A DNA stretch of 64,000 nt from Bacteroidota bacterium (GCA_947468275.1 CANIKO010000001.1:124001-188000), one strand, 5' to 3'; positions 25,168 to 35,784 are shown, counted from the stretch's first letter. Made by a program: numbers and translations. The notes: a model not told the origin generated them from the letters alone.

Positions 25168-26958
25168 ATGGAAAACATCCGCAATTTCTGCATTATAGCC
25201 CATATTGATCATGGTAAAAGTACATTAGCCGACAGGCTTTTGGATGCCACCCACACTATTACATCACGCGAAAAACAAGCTCAGGTTTTGGATGATATGG
25301 ACATTGAACGTGAACGGGGAATCACCATTAAAAGTCACGCCATACAAATGGATTATACATTTGAAGGCAAAAAATATGTTCTTAATTTAATTGATACTCC
25401 TGGCCATGTTGATTTTTCGTATGAAGTGAGCCGTTCGATTGCGGCCTGTGAAGGAGCATTGCTCATTGTAGATGCTTCACAAGGAATTCAGGCTCAAACC
25501 ATTTCTAATCTATATTTGGCACTAAATAATAATTTGATAATTATTCCGGTGCTTAACAAAATGGATCTTCCAGGGGCAATGCCCGAAGAAGTGAAAGATC
25601 AGATTTGTGATTTGATAATGTGCGAACGAGATGAAATAATTCCAGCAAGTGGTAAAACCGGATTAGGTGTTGATGAAATTTTAAAGGCGATTATTGAAAG
25701 GGTTCCATCTCCAAAAGGAGATATAAAAGGCCCATTAAAAGCGTTAATTTTTGATTCAGTGTTTAATTCTTTCCGAGGAATTATTGCTTATTTCAGAATT
25801 TTAGATGGTTCATTAAAAAAAGGTGATAAAGTTAAATTTATTAATACAGGAAAAGAATATTTTGCAGACGAAGTAGGGATTTTGCGATTGAAACCTGAAC
25901 CTCGTCAAGAAGTATTTGCCGGGGATGTGGGGTATATTATTTCAGGTATTAAAGAAGCTAAGGAAGTAAAAGTTGGGGATACTTTAACTAATGTAGCCAA
26001 TCCTTGTGTGGAAGGTATTCAAGGGTTTGAAGATGTTAAACCTATGGTTTTTGCAGGTATTTATCCTGTGGAGACAGATGATTTTGAAGATTTACGCGAT
26101 TCCATGGGGAAACTTCAATTGAATGATGCATCTTTGGTTTTTGAGCCGGAATCATCAGTAGCCTTAGGTTTTGGATTTCGTTGTGGATTTTTAGGGATGC
26201 TTCACATGGAAATAATTGTGGAGCGATTGGAACGGGAATTTGATATGACCGTAATTACTACTGTACCCAACGTTTCATTTCATTGTTTCACTACTAAAGG
26301 TATAGAATTAGTGGTAAATAATCCTTCCGATTTGCCCGATCCATCCATCATAGATTACATAGAAGAGCCTTATATAAATGCCCAAGTAATTACAAGTAGC
26401 GATTATATTGGCCCTGTTATAAGTCTTTGTATCAATAAACGGGGGATGTTATTATCCCAAAATTTTTTAACAACCAACCGGGTTGAATTAGTATTTGAAA
26501 TGCCTATGGCCGAAGTGGTATTTGATTTTTATGATAAATTAAAAACCATTTCAAAAGGTTATGCTTCCTTCGATTATCATCCCATTGGATACCGAAAATC
26601 GGATTTGATTAAACTTGATATTTTGCTTAACTCTGAACAGGTGGATGCATTTTCATCCATCTTGCATAGAAGCAAAGCCTATGAATATGGAAAAAATATT
26701 TGTGAAAAATTAAGAGGTTTAATTCCGCGTCAGATGTTTGAAATTCCGATCCAGGCGGCAATAGGAGCAAAGATAATTGCCAGAGAAAGTATTAAAGCCA
26801 TGCGAAAAGATGTTACTGCCAAATGTTATGGAGGCGATATTAGTAGGAAAAGAAAGCTTTTAGAAAAGCAAAAAGAAGGTAAAAAACGAATGAAGCAGGT
26901 TGGAAGGGTTGAAATTCCACAATCGGCATTCATGGCGGTTTTAAAACTTGACAGTTAA
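25168..26958 (+). CDS. lepA: Elongation factor 4 (LepA)
   Basis: A 596-residue translational GTPase, normal length for LepA. G1 is [15 protein letters not shown] (about residues 11-25), G2 lies in [14 protein letters not shown]3 is [15 protein letters not shown]4 NKMD and G5 ASGKTG. Domains II-IV follow, then the LepA-specific C-terminal domain with [20 protein letters not shown], which marks it as EF4 and not EF-G or TypA. It acts on ribosomes, with roles in back-translocation or 30S maturation. It is a single-gene unit between the sugar transferase and the S46 peptidase. Confidence 0.97.
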   Translation: MENIRNFCIIAHIDHGKSTLADRLLDATHTITSREKQAQVLDDMDIERERGITIKSHAIQMDYTFEGKKYVLNLIDTPGHVDFSYEVSRSIAACEGALLIVDASQGIQAQTISNLYLALNNNLIIIPVLNKMDLPGAMPEEVKDQICDLIMCERDEIIPASGKTGLGVDEILKAIIERVPSPKGDIKGPLKALIFDSVFNSFRGIIAYFRILDGSLKKGDKVKFINTGKEYFADEVGILRLKPEPRQEVFAGDVGYIISGIKEAKEVKVGDTLTNVANPCVEGIQGFEDVKPMVFAGIYPVETDDFEDLRDSMGKLQLNDASLVFEPESSVALGFGFRCGFLGMLHMEIIVERLEREFDMTVITTVPNVSFHCFTTKGIELVVNNPSDLPDPSIIDYIEEPYINAQVITSSDYIGPVISLCINKRGMLLSQNFLTTNRVELVFEMPMAEVVFDFYDKLKTISKGYASFDYHPIGYRKSDLIKLDILLNSEQVDAFSSILHRSKAYEYGKNICEKLRGLIPRQMFEIPIQAAIGAKIIARESIKAMRKDVTAKCYGGDISRKRKLLEKQKEGKKRMKQVGRVEIPQSAFMAVLKLDS

Positions 26959-27038
26959 ATATTAAAATTAATCGAATGCAACAATTTGTTTAAAAAACTT
27001 TTAGTTGCTTTGCCAAACATAAAAAACAAAATATAGAC

Positions 27039-29216
27039 ATGAAGAAAATCTACATCATTATTCTTTGCCTTTTTGTATCGGTATTTAGTGTAAAAGCCGA
27101 TGAAGGTATGTGGCCATTGACTCTCCTTAAACAATTGGAAAGTGATATGCAGGCCAAAGGGTTAAAACTAACCGCTGAGGACATATACAGTATTAACCAA
27201 TCGTGCCTGAAAGATGGTGTATTGAGATTAATGCAACGCGGAAGTAACCGTATGTTTTGCACCGGTGAAATTATTTCAAACGAAGGATTATTTTTAAGTA
27301 ATCACCATTGTGGTTACGGTGCAATTCAGGAATTAAGTACTCCTGAAGATAACATTCTTAAAAATGGTTTTTTTGCTAAAGACCGTGCTAGTGAACGTAA
27401 GGCTAATTTCAATATTGGAATATTAGTAAGAGTCGAAGACGTTTCTGAAATGGTTTTGAATGGTATAAATGTAAATGATGAAGAGGGGGCTAGAATGAAA
27501 GCTGTTTCAGCCGCATTGGCAAAAGCCAAAGAAGATTTGATGGCAAAGGATGACCGTAAATATTTGGTAGAAATTGTTCCGTTTTATAATGGTAATAAAT
27601 TTTTGGCCATGTATTACCAAGTCTATCGCGACATAAGATTGGTTGGTGCTCCACCTGAAAATGTTGGAAAATTTGGTGGTGAAACCGATAATTGGATGTG
27701 GCCACGTCACACCTGCGATTTCAGTATGTTTCGTATTTATTCAGGAAAGGATAATATGCCTGCCGATTATAATGCCGACAATCAGCCATACACCCCAAAA
27801 CATTTTTTTCCTATTTCATTGCAAGGAACTAAGCCTGGTGATTATGCTATGATTTTAGGTTATCCAGGTCGTACCTCACGTTATACATACAGCGATGGGA
27901 TTAATTATTATTCTACCAAAGAACGCCCTGCCCGCGTAAAAGTTCGCCGTGCCGTATTAGATATTTATGAAGAATCGATGCATGCTGATCCTAATATCAA
28001 ATTGATGTATTCCGACAAATATGCCGGATTGAGTAATTACTGGAAAAAATTTATGGGAGAAGTGGATGGTTTGAAAAAATTGAAACTTTATGAACGCCGC
28101 AAGGTAGCTGAAGATGAAATGGCTGCTTGGATAAAAACCAATCAAAAGGAAAGCACTTATGGAGAAGTATTTACCTTGTATAAGGATGCTTTTTCAAAAC
28201 TTAATCAATACGGTTTGTATCAAAGCTATTATTCCGATGGGCTCATGAATTCACAGCCGTTGTCTATTGCAGCAGGTTTTACACCATTCGAAAAACTACT
28301 TGCAACCGAAGTGCAGGATGATGAAACCAAAAAGAAAATTGTTGACTTTACAGCAGCCAATCTTAAATCGGTTCCTGAAACTTTTAAAGAATTTTACAAT
28401 CCTATTGAGGTAAAAGTATTGGCTAAAATATTACAATACCTTTATGAAGATATTGACCATGCTCAATTGCCTAAGGAAATTATAGCTATGGTAGATAAAT
28501 CAAAAAAGAATTATACCAAATTGGCTGAGTCGTTGTTCAAAAAATCAATGTTTGCCAACCAAGCCAAGTTAGAGAAATTTTTGAATAAGCCAAATTTAAA
28601 AGCATTAAAAAAAGACCCTATTTATATTATTTCCAGTTCATACATCAAAAAAATGACAGAGGAAATGAAGCCTGTTTATGATGATGTTAATAGCAAATTG
28701 AGTCGTGCTAACCGTTTGTTTCAAAGTGCAATGATGGAAATGCAGGTAGGAAAAACATTTAGCCCTGATGCTAATGGCACGATGCGCTTAACTTATGGAA
28801 CTGTAGAAAATTATGAAGCTCGCGATGCAGTTTTATACAAAGAATATACTACCGACCGAGGTGTTGTAGAAAAATACCAACCGGGCGATATTGAATTTGA
28901 CGCGCCTGCCAAATTAATTGACCTAATGAAAAAGAAAGACTTTGGCCAGTATGCTGATGCTCAGGGAAATTTACATACCTGTTTTTTAACCACTAATGAT
29001 ATTACCGGTGGTAATAGCGGTAGCCCTGTAATTAATGGCAAAGGTGAATTGATAGGAACCGCTTTTGACGGTAACTGGGAAGCCATAAGCAGTGATTTTG
29101 CTTTTGAACCTGCTTTGCAACGCACCATTTCATTAGATATCCGTTATACTTTATTTATCTTAGACAAATTTGCCGGAGCAGGCTATTTGTTAAATGAGAT
29201 GAAGATTGTAAAATAA
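27039..29216 (+). CDS. S46 family dipeptidyl-peptidase (DPP7/DPP11-like)
   Basis: A 725-residue exported serine peptidase with a signal peptide (residues 1-20, ending VKA) and the mature start DEGMWPLTLL that is typical of the family. The chymotrypsin-like triad is visible: His in NHHCGYGAI (His89/90), Asp in WPRHTCDFSMFRIY, and Ser660 in TGGNSGSPVIN. The S1-site position 18 residues after the Ser is Gly678 (AFDGNW); known DPP7 has Gly here and the acid-specific DPP11 has Arg, so a preference for hydrophobic P1 residues is predicted. It removes dipeptides from peptides in the periplasm for amino-acid nutrition. A strong terminator follows. Confidence 0.93.
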   Translation: MKKIYIIILCLFVSVFSVKADEGMWPLTLLKQLESDMQAKGLKLTAEDIYSINQSCLKDGVLRLMQRGSNRMFCTGEIISNEGLFLSNHHCGYGAIQELSTPEDNILKNGFFAKDRASERKANFNIGILVRVEDVSEMVLNGINVNDEEGARMKAVSAALAKAKEDLMAKDDRKYLVEIVPFYNGNKFLAMYYQVYRDIRLVGAPPENVGKFGGETDNWMWPRHTCDFSMFRIYSGKDNMPADYNADNQPYTPKHFFPISLQGTKPGDYAMILGYPGRTSRYTYSDGINYYSTKERPARVKVRRAVLDIYEESMHADPNIKLMYSDKYAGLSNYWKKFMGEVDGLKKLKLYERRKVAEDEMAAWIKTNQKESTYGEVFTLYKDAFSKLNQYGLYQSYYSDGLMNSQPLSIAAGFTPFEKLLATEVQDDETKKKIVDFTAANLKSVPETFKEFYNPIEVKVLAKILQYLYEDIDHAQLPKEIIAMVDKSKKNYTKLAESLFKKSMFANQAKLEKFLNKPNLKALKKDPIYIISSSYIKKMTEEMKPVYDDVNSKLSRANRLFQSAMMEMQVGKTFSPDANGTMRLTYGTVENYEARDAVLYKEYTTDRGVVEKYQPGDIEFDAPAKLIDLMKKKDFGQYADAQGNLHTCFLTTNDITGGNSGSPVINGKGELIGTAFDGNWEAISSDFAFEPALQRTISLDIRYTLFILDKFAGAGYLLNEMKIVK

Positions 29217-29239
29217 AAATTAGTTATAATTTTAAATAT

Positions 29240-29275
29240 AAAACAAGGCCATGATTTTCATGGCCTTGTTTTATT
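29240..29275 (+). terminator. Rho-independent terminator after the S46 peptidase gene
   Basis: A perfect 15-bp inverted repeat (AAAACAAGGCCATGA and its complement, 29240-29254 and 29258-29272) with a 3-nt TTT loop, ending in a T run. It lies 24 nt after the stop codon. Confidence 0.85.
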
Positions 29276-29415
29276 ATGGATAGTGGCTTACACATTTTAT
29301 CTGCTTTTTCTTCATAAATTAAAATATGACATTAATAACCTTGCCTATTTAAAAACTATAGCTAACATTTGAATAAATTTAATTAAAATGCTAAGCATTT
29401 AAAAATATTATTAAC

Positions 29416-30090
29416 ATGAAAATATTATCAATCATATTTAAAGCCTTGTTTCTTTTTATCATTCCTATTGTAAGTCTTCTGTTATTTCAAAACTGTGGTG
29501 ACAAACCTGTTCCAAAGATAGATTGTGATAGTACTAATACAGCATTCCTACCAAAGGATTTTTTAGACCGGTTTTATTTTAAAGAAGGAACTTGGTGGGT
29601 TTATAAAGATTCATTATCTGAAAATAGAGATAGTGTATGGCTAGGAACATCTTCAAATAATATTTCAATAGAACCTGAACTTAGGCAAAATTGTATTCAG
29701 GTAGCAAGCTATAATTATCGTACTAATTTAAACTATAATTGGCTGGTTCATCTCCAACCAGTAGGAATAGCCGGTAATAAAAAGCTATCCAATGTGCGTT
29801 ATGCTATCACCTATAGAAATACATCCAAAAATACCGATATTTTTCGTTTTGATTTTATAAATGGAAGCTATCAAAACCCTACAGAAGAGGGTGGCAAAAT
29901 TTCTTTTCAGGATTCAATAACGATACAAACTAAAGTATTTAAAGATATTCTTCATTTAGAGTATTTACAAAAACCTGTACCCGCCGAAATAATAAAACAG
30001 GCTTGGTATGCCAAAAATTACGGACTTGTAAAATATGAAAGCTGGGATGGCAGAATGTGGGAACTAATTAATTATCATATAAATCAATAA
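29416..30090 (+). CDS. Probable lipoprotein of unknown function
   Basis: A 224-residue protein with a long hydrophobic N-terminus ending in LLLFQNC (Cys27), a plausible if imperfect lipobox. The mature part contains FKEGTWWVYKDSLSENRDSV (residues 55-74), a pattern found in many Bacteroidota lipoproteins of unknown role, and ends AKNYGLVKYESWDGRMWEL, a layout often seen in beta-barrel-like lipocalin-type folds (inference). It stands alone after a terminator; a broken signal-peptide remnant follows 13 nt downstream. Confidence 0.72.
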   Translation: MKILSIIFKALFLFIIPIVSLLLFQNCGDKPVPKIDCDSTNTAFLPKDFLDRFYFKEGTWWVYKDSLSENRDSVWLGTSSNNISIEPELRQNCIQVASYNYRTNLNYNWLVHLQPVGIAGNKKLSNVRYAITYRNTSKNTDIFRFDFINGSYQNPTEEGGKISFQDSITIQTKVFKDILHLEYLQKPVPAEIIKQAWYAKNYGLVKYESWDGRMWELINYHINQ

Positions 30091-30103
30091 ATTAATATCA
30101 CGT

Positions 30104-30201
30104 ATGAAAAAACTATTTGTTATTTTAATCGCTGCAGCATCTTTTTTGTTTTTACAAGTAATTTTGCAAATGGTTTATCCTTAACCGGGGAACTACTTTA
30201 A
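30104..30201 (+). pseudogene. Broken 5' remnant of an exported-protein gene
   Basis: An ATG at 30104 opens a clear signal peptide MKKLFVILIAAASFLFLQ, but the frame ends after 26 codons at 30184. Moving frame by one base near 30157 continues it as SNFANGLSLTGELL to a stop at 30199, which looks like a natural signal-peptidase site and mature N-terminus. This suggests a frameshifted and truncated gene, cut where the 1844-residue minus-strand gene ends (30193). Confidence 0.45.
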
Positions 30202-33200
30202 CTTTAAGAGTTTTCCTCGGACTTCATGATTTTCGGAGCTTGCTAATAAGTTTGCCCTAATCTGGTAGAAGTAACAACCTGCTGCAAAGCGACCCCTTTC
30301 TTCCCAGGTTACATGATAGTCGCCTACCTTAGGCGACAGGTTGTTTATCTGGTCAACGAGCTTCCCTTGCGTGTCATATATGTTAATAACCACATCCGTC
30401 ATCTCAAGGTTTATATTGTAATTAAATTCGACCTTTTCGTTGAATGGATTCGGGTAAATGCTAACATCAGTAACCCACGGCACCTTACTCTTTACCTTGA
30501 GATTGATTCTTTTTATATTGTTATCTTTACAATCATCATATAGCGAATCTAAAGAGCTGAGTTCGGCCATAAATTCAAGATTTCTTCTCACCGCTACCGG
30601 AGCTGAATATTTGACCGTGTATTGAATCTCCTTGTTTTTAACCAGAGAATCGTAGACCTTGGTGGCGATCACTGATTCTTTTCCATCGCAAATAGCTTTA
30701 ATTTTTAGCATCACGTTTTTGCTTGTGTAAGGTCCACCATTCATCAACACGTTTATTGTAAGATTGCGGCTTGGATATTCGTAGGTTAGGTATCTTGCAT
30801 CCGCCGTCATGCTAACCAGTCGATAATCAGGTAAAGTAGCTGAAATAGAACTGTCATTGGTATAAACGAAATTTTCGCTTTTGGAGAAAATAATGCCGTC
30901 GTAGTTCATTTCGATTGAAGTGATTACTTTGCCTTTAGGTCCACTCGAATCGCAAGGGCCAGATGGTCGTTGGTAGTGAAAGTATAATTCAACAGATTGT
31001 CCCGGAATTATAGCCTTGATTATGGCCTCGATGCTGTTGCCCGAATAAGTGCACCCCAAAGGTAAACTGTCGAGAATAGGTTCAAACATTAGTCCATTCT
31101 CTATATTGAGTTTAACTCCTGTTGCCATCGTGCTGCCCAAATTACTTACCTGAACGAGAGCCACCAAATCAAGTTTGTCTGTTTTTGAGATGTGAATTAT
31201 ACCACTATCGTTTACAAGCTTTCCATTAATGCTGTAAATGGATTTGACAACCTTCAAATTCGGTCCGATTGGGATGACGTAAAGAGGGTTGTCCCGATAG
31301 CTGTATGCGGTATCTTGATACCTAAAATTTAAAATTTCAGAATTAGTAATCTGGGTTACAGGTGAATTACTATTGTTGGAATTTACCTGCCCCTGCTCGA
31401 GGATATATAATTTAGTGGTATCACTAGTTAAAAAACTTTTGAATTTCGACAGATCAATTATTTCCTGTTTTTTTGCGGGATTGTATTTTCCAGGCAGGGT
31501 ATTGACCATTGATTTAAAACTTGTGTTATTAACGTCTTGCATCGACCATTTTATATTTTGCAAAACAGTAAAATTATCGGTCATATTTACTTCTAAATTT
31601 TTTAAATCACTTTTACCGAGAACCAATTTTTGGAAATTGAGTATGTCGCCGTTGGGGCTGATATCACTTAAACTGAATTGAACCTTAGGTACCTTATATG
31701 CAAACGGTTGAAATTTGTTTTGACAATAGTGTTCACTCTTGCCATCCATGGAAAATCCGATGTCATAAACACCGTTTTTCAAGCTTTCATCAATACTGAA
31801 AAGGAAAACGAAATACCCTTTTCGCGAGGGTTGAATCAGGTTGAGTGTATCGCCCAATTTAATCAACACTTCGCCGTCGGGTTGATTAAATCGCCAACCC
31901 TGGAGAAAGGTTCCAATCTGGTCGCCAACATGGGTAACTGAGCCTGTTACAGGGTCGGCCTGCGCTGGAACAAGCGGTCGAGGATAGGCAACATAACTTA
32001 ATACAAGTTTGGTGTTTTTGAGGTTGGCTGAAATGATTGGCTTTACAGTTGTGTTGATGAAATTGGAATCGGTTCCGTTATTTAATTCTATGACTACTTC
32101 AAAAAATGTTCCGGTCAAGGTTTTTGGGAAATTTTTAAGATCCGGGTTCGATTTATCGGCTAATGGCAGGAGGGTTATCGTTTTGTGATGAAAACCCGGA
32201 TCGATAATTGCTGGCATATTTACAGGCGGATCAATCAGATTACAAGGGTCTTTTCCACCGGCAAAAGCCGATATACTTACATTGCCAAATCCATTGCTTA
32301 CATAATAAGGGTCAAAATCTGCATTGAAGTAATGCGGTTCGTTGGTATCTTCAATAACATGTTTGATATAGGCTGTGTCAACGCCGAATTTAACAAGAAG
32401 CGGACTGGGTGAGGACGATAGTTTTATATCCGTTCCCTGAGCAAATGCAGAGATGGTATGCGAAAAAATAACCCAGGGTGATCCCCCAAAAATTTCTTCA
32501 ACAACTAAAATTCCACCTTTGGAAATTGGGATATTTCCCTCTCTCCCTTTGCCTTTATATTTGGCATGTAATTTAAATTTCACCTTTCCAAGGTCTTCAA
32601 AATTATCATCTCCATTGGTATTATCGGCACCGGGATGCCAGCCTGAATAGACCATTCCGAAATCACCATCTTTGAACGGGGTCTTGGGAAAATTAGGATA
32701 TACTTCTCCATTTTGCGACATAAAGGGGTCATGCAGGTATCCCGTATTCGACTGGAATCGGTCACCACGATCATCCATCCAATCATCGATACCATCGCAA
32801 TTATCATCATCAATAGCTGGAGGTATTAATAGTTGAGGGATGTAAATAATATAGTTCAGAGGATCTTCCCATATTTCCACCGAATCTCGAGTATGCTTGT
32901 TTGCAATCCATCTTTGATACCCGTCAACAATGGCAGGAATATCAAACTTTCCATTCGCAAGTTTTGGCAGCGTGATCTGATAGCCACCCATTCCCTTTGG
33001 AATGGTGTACATCATATAGCCGAATACACCATCGCCAAGTTTATCGATTCCTTCCATTGCCAATGAGGGGTCGTTATAGTCCACATCATGACCTGCATTT
33101 CGTATCCAGTAATAGGAATACTCGGTAGAGGCTGTAACATTGAATGTGATATCCGCTTCACCTTTTTCCGGAAGTATATTTAATGTGTCGCCTGTTTTTG

Positions 33201-35727
33201 GATCGGTAATAGAATAGGTTGAAGACAAGTACTCGAACTGCAAAGGGTTAGGCAGTGGCGCATAAAAAGTATATGTCGACCGAATTGGTGTTTTTCTTGG
33301 TTCATTGAAAATCGTTTTATAATCGATGTTTGAATAATAAGATTTCTTAGGTATCGGATGGGTCATGTCTATTTCTTCACCACCGAGCGATAAAACGGCA
33401 ATAAATGCTTCTCGTGGCCTTGGAACTGTACCGATCAAAATATCGGAGGGTAAAAGTTTGTATGATGAGGTGTCGACAAATGCGTAACCCGAGTAATTAT
33501 TCTGCTTCTGAAGGATAAGTTGATTCCAAATTACCTTGTTATTCACGTCTCTTTCCATCCAATAAGTCCAGGAAGTGTCGGCCAAATTGGGTGATGAAAT
33601 GCTGGAGTAAGGGTAAAACATACCGGGAAAAGGTTTTGCAACTTTGCCATAAACATAGCCTATCCCTGCTGACATTGCAACCAAGTCGGGCGGATCCACC
33701 CATACCTCGAGCGAGCTGTAGGGGTCGAAAAACTGGTGCCCTCTAACCTCATCTATATTCCAAGTAATTTTCCAAACCCTCATTTTATCACCAGGTTCAG
33801 GAATGTCAACAACGCCATCACTGTCGTTATCATAAGCTATTTTCCTATCGTGATCAATATCCTCATATTTATGCGACCAAGGATTGAGCCAGAAGACTGA
33901 ATCTTCAGTAAGTTTATAACCTTTCGGATAAATGGATGCAGTGTCGAGCCAAGCATCCGGCTTACCGTCACCATCCATATCGTATACCGGTGATGACTGA
34001 TTATTACTTCCCTTGAGTACAGTTAAATACTTCCCTCCTGGTGTTCGGAGAATCGGAATATCAACTGTGTCATCCACCCAGTAAAATGGCACATCTTTTG
34101 GGATGAACTGTGTATAGGTGGTTTGCATTGCTGAGGTTCTCTCCTTGTTTTCCATTATCATAAACACCTTGAATGGTTGATAATAAAGACCAAGGAAGTT
34201 TTTCCAATTAAGGTCGGCATCTGCCATGATTTCGGCACTGAACATCATATCTGCATAATTTCGGTTTTTCTCCGTGAGGTGGAATCCCGCACTATCTGTA
34301 AATGTTGTGTAGTTATTACTCACATAGGCTAGGTTGTTATAGGCAATGTAATTGTCGATTTTTTCATGTATTGGATCACTAGGCAAAGGGGTACTTAGCC
34401 TATATACAATATGTATTTCAGAAAAAGGCATTATACTGATACCTGAGAACGCTATGGATTGTTTTGAAATCGCATATGTCAAACCGGGAGTAACGACATC
34501 TATAATGCTGAAAAAATTCTGGATGTATTCCGTTGTGCCAATATTATCAATTGTAACTGCGGAAAGATTCCTCAACGTCATCCTAATTTCAAAGGTATCC
34601 AAGCGGTCATAAGCAACGGCATTTTTGCCGGCAACTACTCCTGTTGGGAGGTTGTTGAATGAAGTTCTTGAAATGTCAATGTCACGTGTAAAAAAATACA
34701 TTAAACTGTTAAGGGTCCACTGAAGTTGCCTGCTGCCTTTGGCAAGCAGGTTGGTGCCTCCAACTGTCGGGAGACCTGTATTTATGATTATACGTCCACC
34801 GTTGGCATTTTTGCCTTTTAAGGATACAATTACTGGGTTCGCGTTTGATTTAAGCTCGGCAATAACTTCCCCTGAGCATGGGTTCAACTTGGGGACTGAA
34901 GCTCCATAAAGAAAGCTACCAGTCGCATTTTCAGTGAATGAAACTGGATTTGCTGTTGACTTGATGTTAATGTCGAAATGCAAGTTGGAAGGCGCTGTAA
35001 CCAAGTTGTTGAAATCGACAGCACCAGGAGAAAGATATCCGAGTTTCTCTATAAAATAGGCGGCATTCCCCTCCGCATATATACAACCACCACCTGCAAG
35101 AAATGCATCAATTTTAGTTTTCAATATTTTATTGGTCGAAAATATTTTGTCAATATAGTACTTGTTGCTCAATCCATTCATGCTAAATGAGGGGATGATC
35201 AACACCTTTGTTTGTGCCGAAATTCCCAGACTGTCAATCTCACCATCCGAAACAAAATATGAAATATTTTGAAGATAGGTGGAAATCATGTTCTTGAAAT
35301 AGGTTGCTTCCCACGAAACGCTGTTGCCATTCTTTATAAGATTACTTCTCAGAATGCCGATGGTTTTAGCATTATATTTTGTCTGTATTGAATAATGTTT
35401 TTCATTCTTCCACTTGTAACTGGCATAAGGAGCATGTGTTAATGCAGAATAATTCGTTGGCAGCGAATCGGGGTAGAAAACTTTCGATTTTTGAGACCCG
35501 GATGCAATCCAATACAACGAATATTCTCCATACCTTGGAAATAAAACGGTGTCCATCGTAGTATTTGTGGATCGGTAATCATTATTGGCCGATTCAAAAA
35601 TAAATTTATACGAGTTGAGAAAGTCTGATTGATTGGAATCAAGAGGGAGGAGTACACCTTGACTCTGTGCATGATTTATGCATGTGAATACGCCTAAAAC
35701 AACACTTAATAGTATAGATTTTTTCAT
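30193..35727 (-). CDS. Giant secreted protein with T9SS type A sorting domain
   Basis: A 1844-residue exported protein of unknown function. Residues 1-22 are a signal peptide. Residues ~130-240 (TKVLIIPSFSM, KIDAFLAGGGCIYAEGNAAY) look like a glutamine-amidotransferase-like fold. A DUF11-like beta segment follows at about 370-460. Acidic repeats of the thrombospondin type 3/calcium-binding kind occur (DMDGDGKPDAWLD, DNDSDGVVDIPEPGD, DDDNCDGIDDWMDDRGD). Further beta-rich repeats lead to a C-terminal sorting domain starting at VSIYPNPFNEKVEF, with GKLVDQINNL and CYFYQIRA. T9SS export and surface attachment are expected. The gene appears richer in G+C than its surroundings and carries its own exact-consensus promoter. 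Confidence 0.88.
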   Translation of the reverse strand: MKKSILLSVVLGVFTCINHAQSQGVLLPLDSNQSDFLNSYKFIFESANNDYRSTNTTMDTVLFPRYGEYSLYWIASGSQKSKVFYPDSLPTNYSALTHAPYASYKWKNEKHYSIQTKYNAKTIGILRSNLIKNGNSVSWEATYFKNMISTYLQNISYFVSDGEIDSLGISAQTKVLIIPSFSMNGLSNKYYIDKIFSTNKILKTKIDAFLAGGGCIYAEGNAAYFIEKLGYLSPGAVDFNNLVTAPSNLHFDINIKSTANPVSFTENATGSFLYGASVPKLNPCSGEVIAELKSNANPVIVSLKGKNANGGRIIINTGLPTVGGTNLLAKGSRQLQWTLNSLMYFFTRDIDISRTSFNNLPTGVVAGKNAVAYDRLDTFEIRMTLRNLSAVTIDNIGTTEYIQNFFSIIDVVTPGLTYAISKQSIAFSGISIMPFSEIHIVYRLSTPLPSDPIHEKIDNYIAYNNLAYVSNNYTTFTDSAGFHLTEKNRNYADMMFSAEIMADADLNWKNFLGLYYQPFKVFMIMENKERTSAMQTTYTQFIPKDVPFYWVDDTVDIPILRTPGGKYLTVLKGSNNQSSPVYDMDGDGKPDAWLDTASIYPKGYKLTEDSVFWLNPWSHKYEDIDHDRKIAYDNDSDGVVDIPEPGDKMRVWKITWNIDEVRGHQFFDPYSSLEVWVDPPDLVAMSAGIGYVYGKVAKPFPGMFYPYSSISSPNLADTSWTYWMERDVNNKVIWNQLILQKQNNYSGYAFVDTSSYKLLPSDILIGTVPRPREAFIAVLSLGGEEIDMTHPIPKKSYYSNIDYKTIFNEPRKTPIRSTYTFYAPLPNPLQFEYLSSTYSITDPKTGDTLNILPEKGEADITFNVTASTEYSYYWIRNAGHDVDYNDPSLAMEGIDKLGDGVFGYMMYTIPKGMGGYQITLPKLANGKFDIPAIVDGYQRWIANKHTRDSVEIWEDPLNYIIYIPQLLIPPAIDDDNCDGIDDWMDDRGDRFQSNTGYLHDPFMSQNGEVYPNFPKTPFKDGDFGMVYSGWHPGADNTNGDDNFEDLGKVKFKLHAKYKGKGREGNIPISKGGILVVEEIFGGSPWVIFSHTISAFAQGTDIKLSSSPSPLLVKFGVDTAYIKHVIEDTNEPHYFNADFDPYYVSNGFGNVSISAFAGGKDPCNLIDPPVNMPAIIDPGFHHKTITLLPLADKSNPDLKNFPKTLTGTFFEVVIELNNGTDSNFINTTVKPIISANLKNTKLVLSYVAYPRPLVPAQADPVTGSVTHVGDQIGTFLQGWRFNQPDGEVLIKLGDTLNLIQPSRKGYFVFLFSIDESLKNGVYDIGFSMDGKSEHYCQNKFQPFAYKVPKVQFSLSDISPNGDILNFQKLVLGKSDLKNLEVNMTDNFTVLQNIKWSMQDVNNTSFKSMVNTLPGKYNPAKKQEIIDLSKFKSFLTSDTTKLYILEQGQVNSNNSNSPVTQITNSEILNFRYQDTAYSYRDNPLYVIPIGPNLKVVKSIYSINGKLVNDSGIIHISKTDKLDLVALVQVSNLGSTMATGVKLNIENGLMFEPILDSLPLGCTYSGNSIEAIIKAIIPGQSVELYFHYQRPSGPCDSSGPKGKVITSIEMNYDGIIFSKSENFVYTNDSSISATLPDYRLVSMTADARYLTYEYPSRNLTINVLMNGGPYTSKNVMLKIKAICDGKESVIATKVYDSLVKNKEIQYTVKYSAPVAVRRNLEFMAELSSLDSLYDDCKDNNIKRINLKVKSKVPWVTDVSIYPNPFNEKVEFNYNINLEMTDVVINIYDTQGKLVDQINNLSPKVGDYHVTWEERGRFAAGCYFYQIRANLLASSENHEVRGKLLKLK

Positions 35728-35754
35728 ATCACTAATAATTAAGAACTAGATGGG

Positions 35755-35784
35755 CAAACGTACTAATTTTTATAAAATAAACAA
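35755..35784 (-). promoter_or_regulatory. Bacteroidetes-type promoter of the 1844-residue protein gene
   Basis: On the minus strand TTG (35784-35782) and TACGTTTG (35762-35755) are separated by exactly 19 nt, an exact TTG-N19-TAnnTTTG match. The start codon at 35727 lies 27 nt downstream. Confidence 0.72.
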
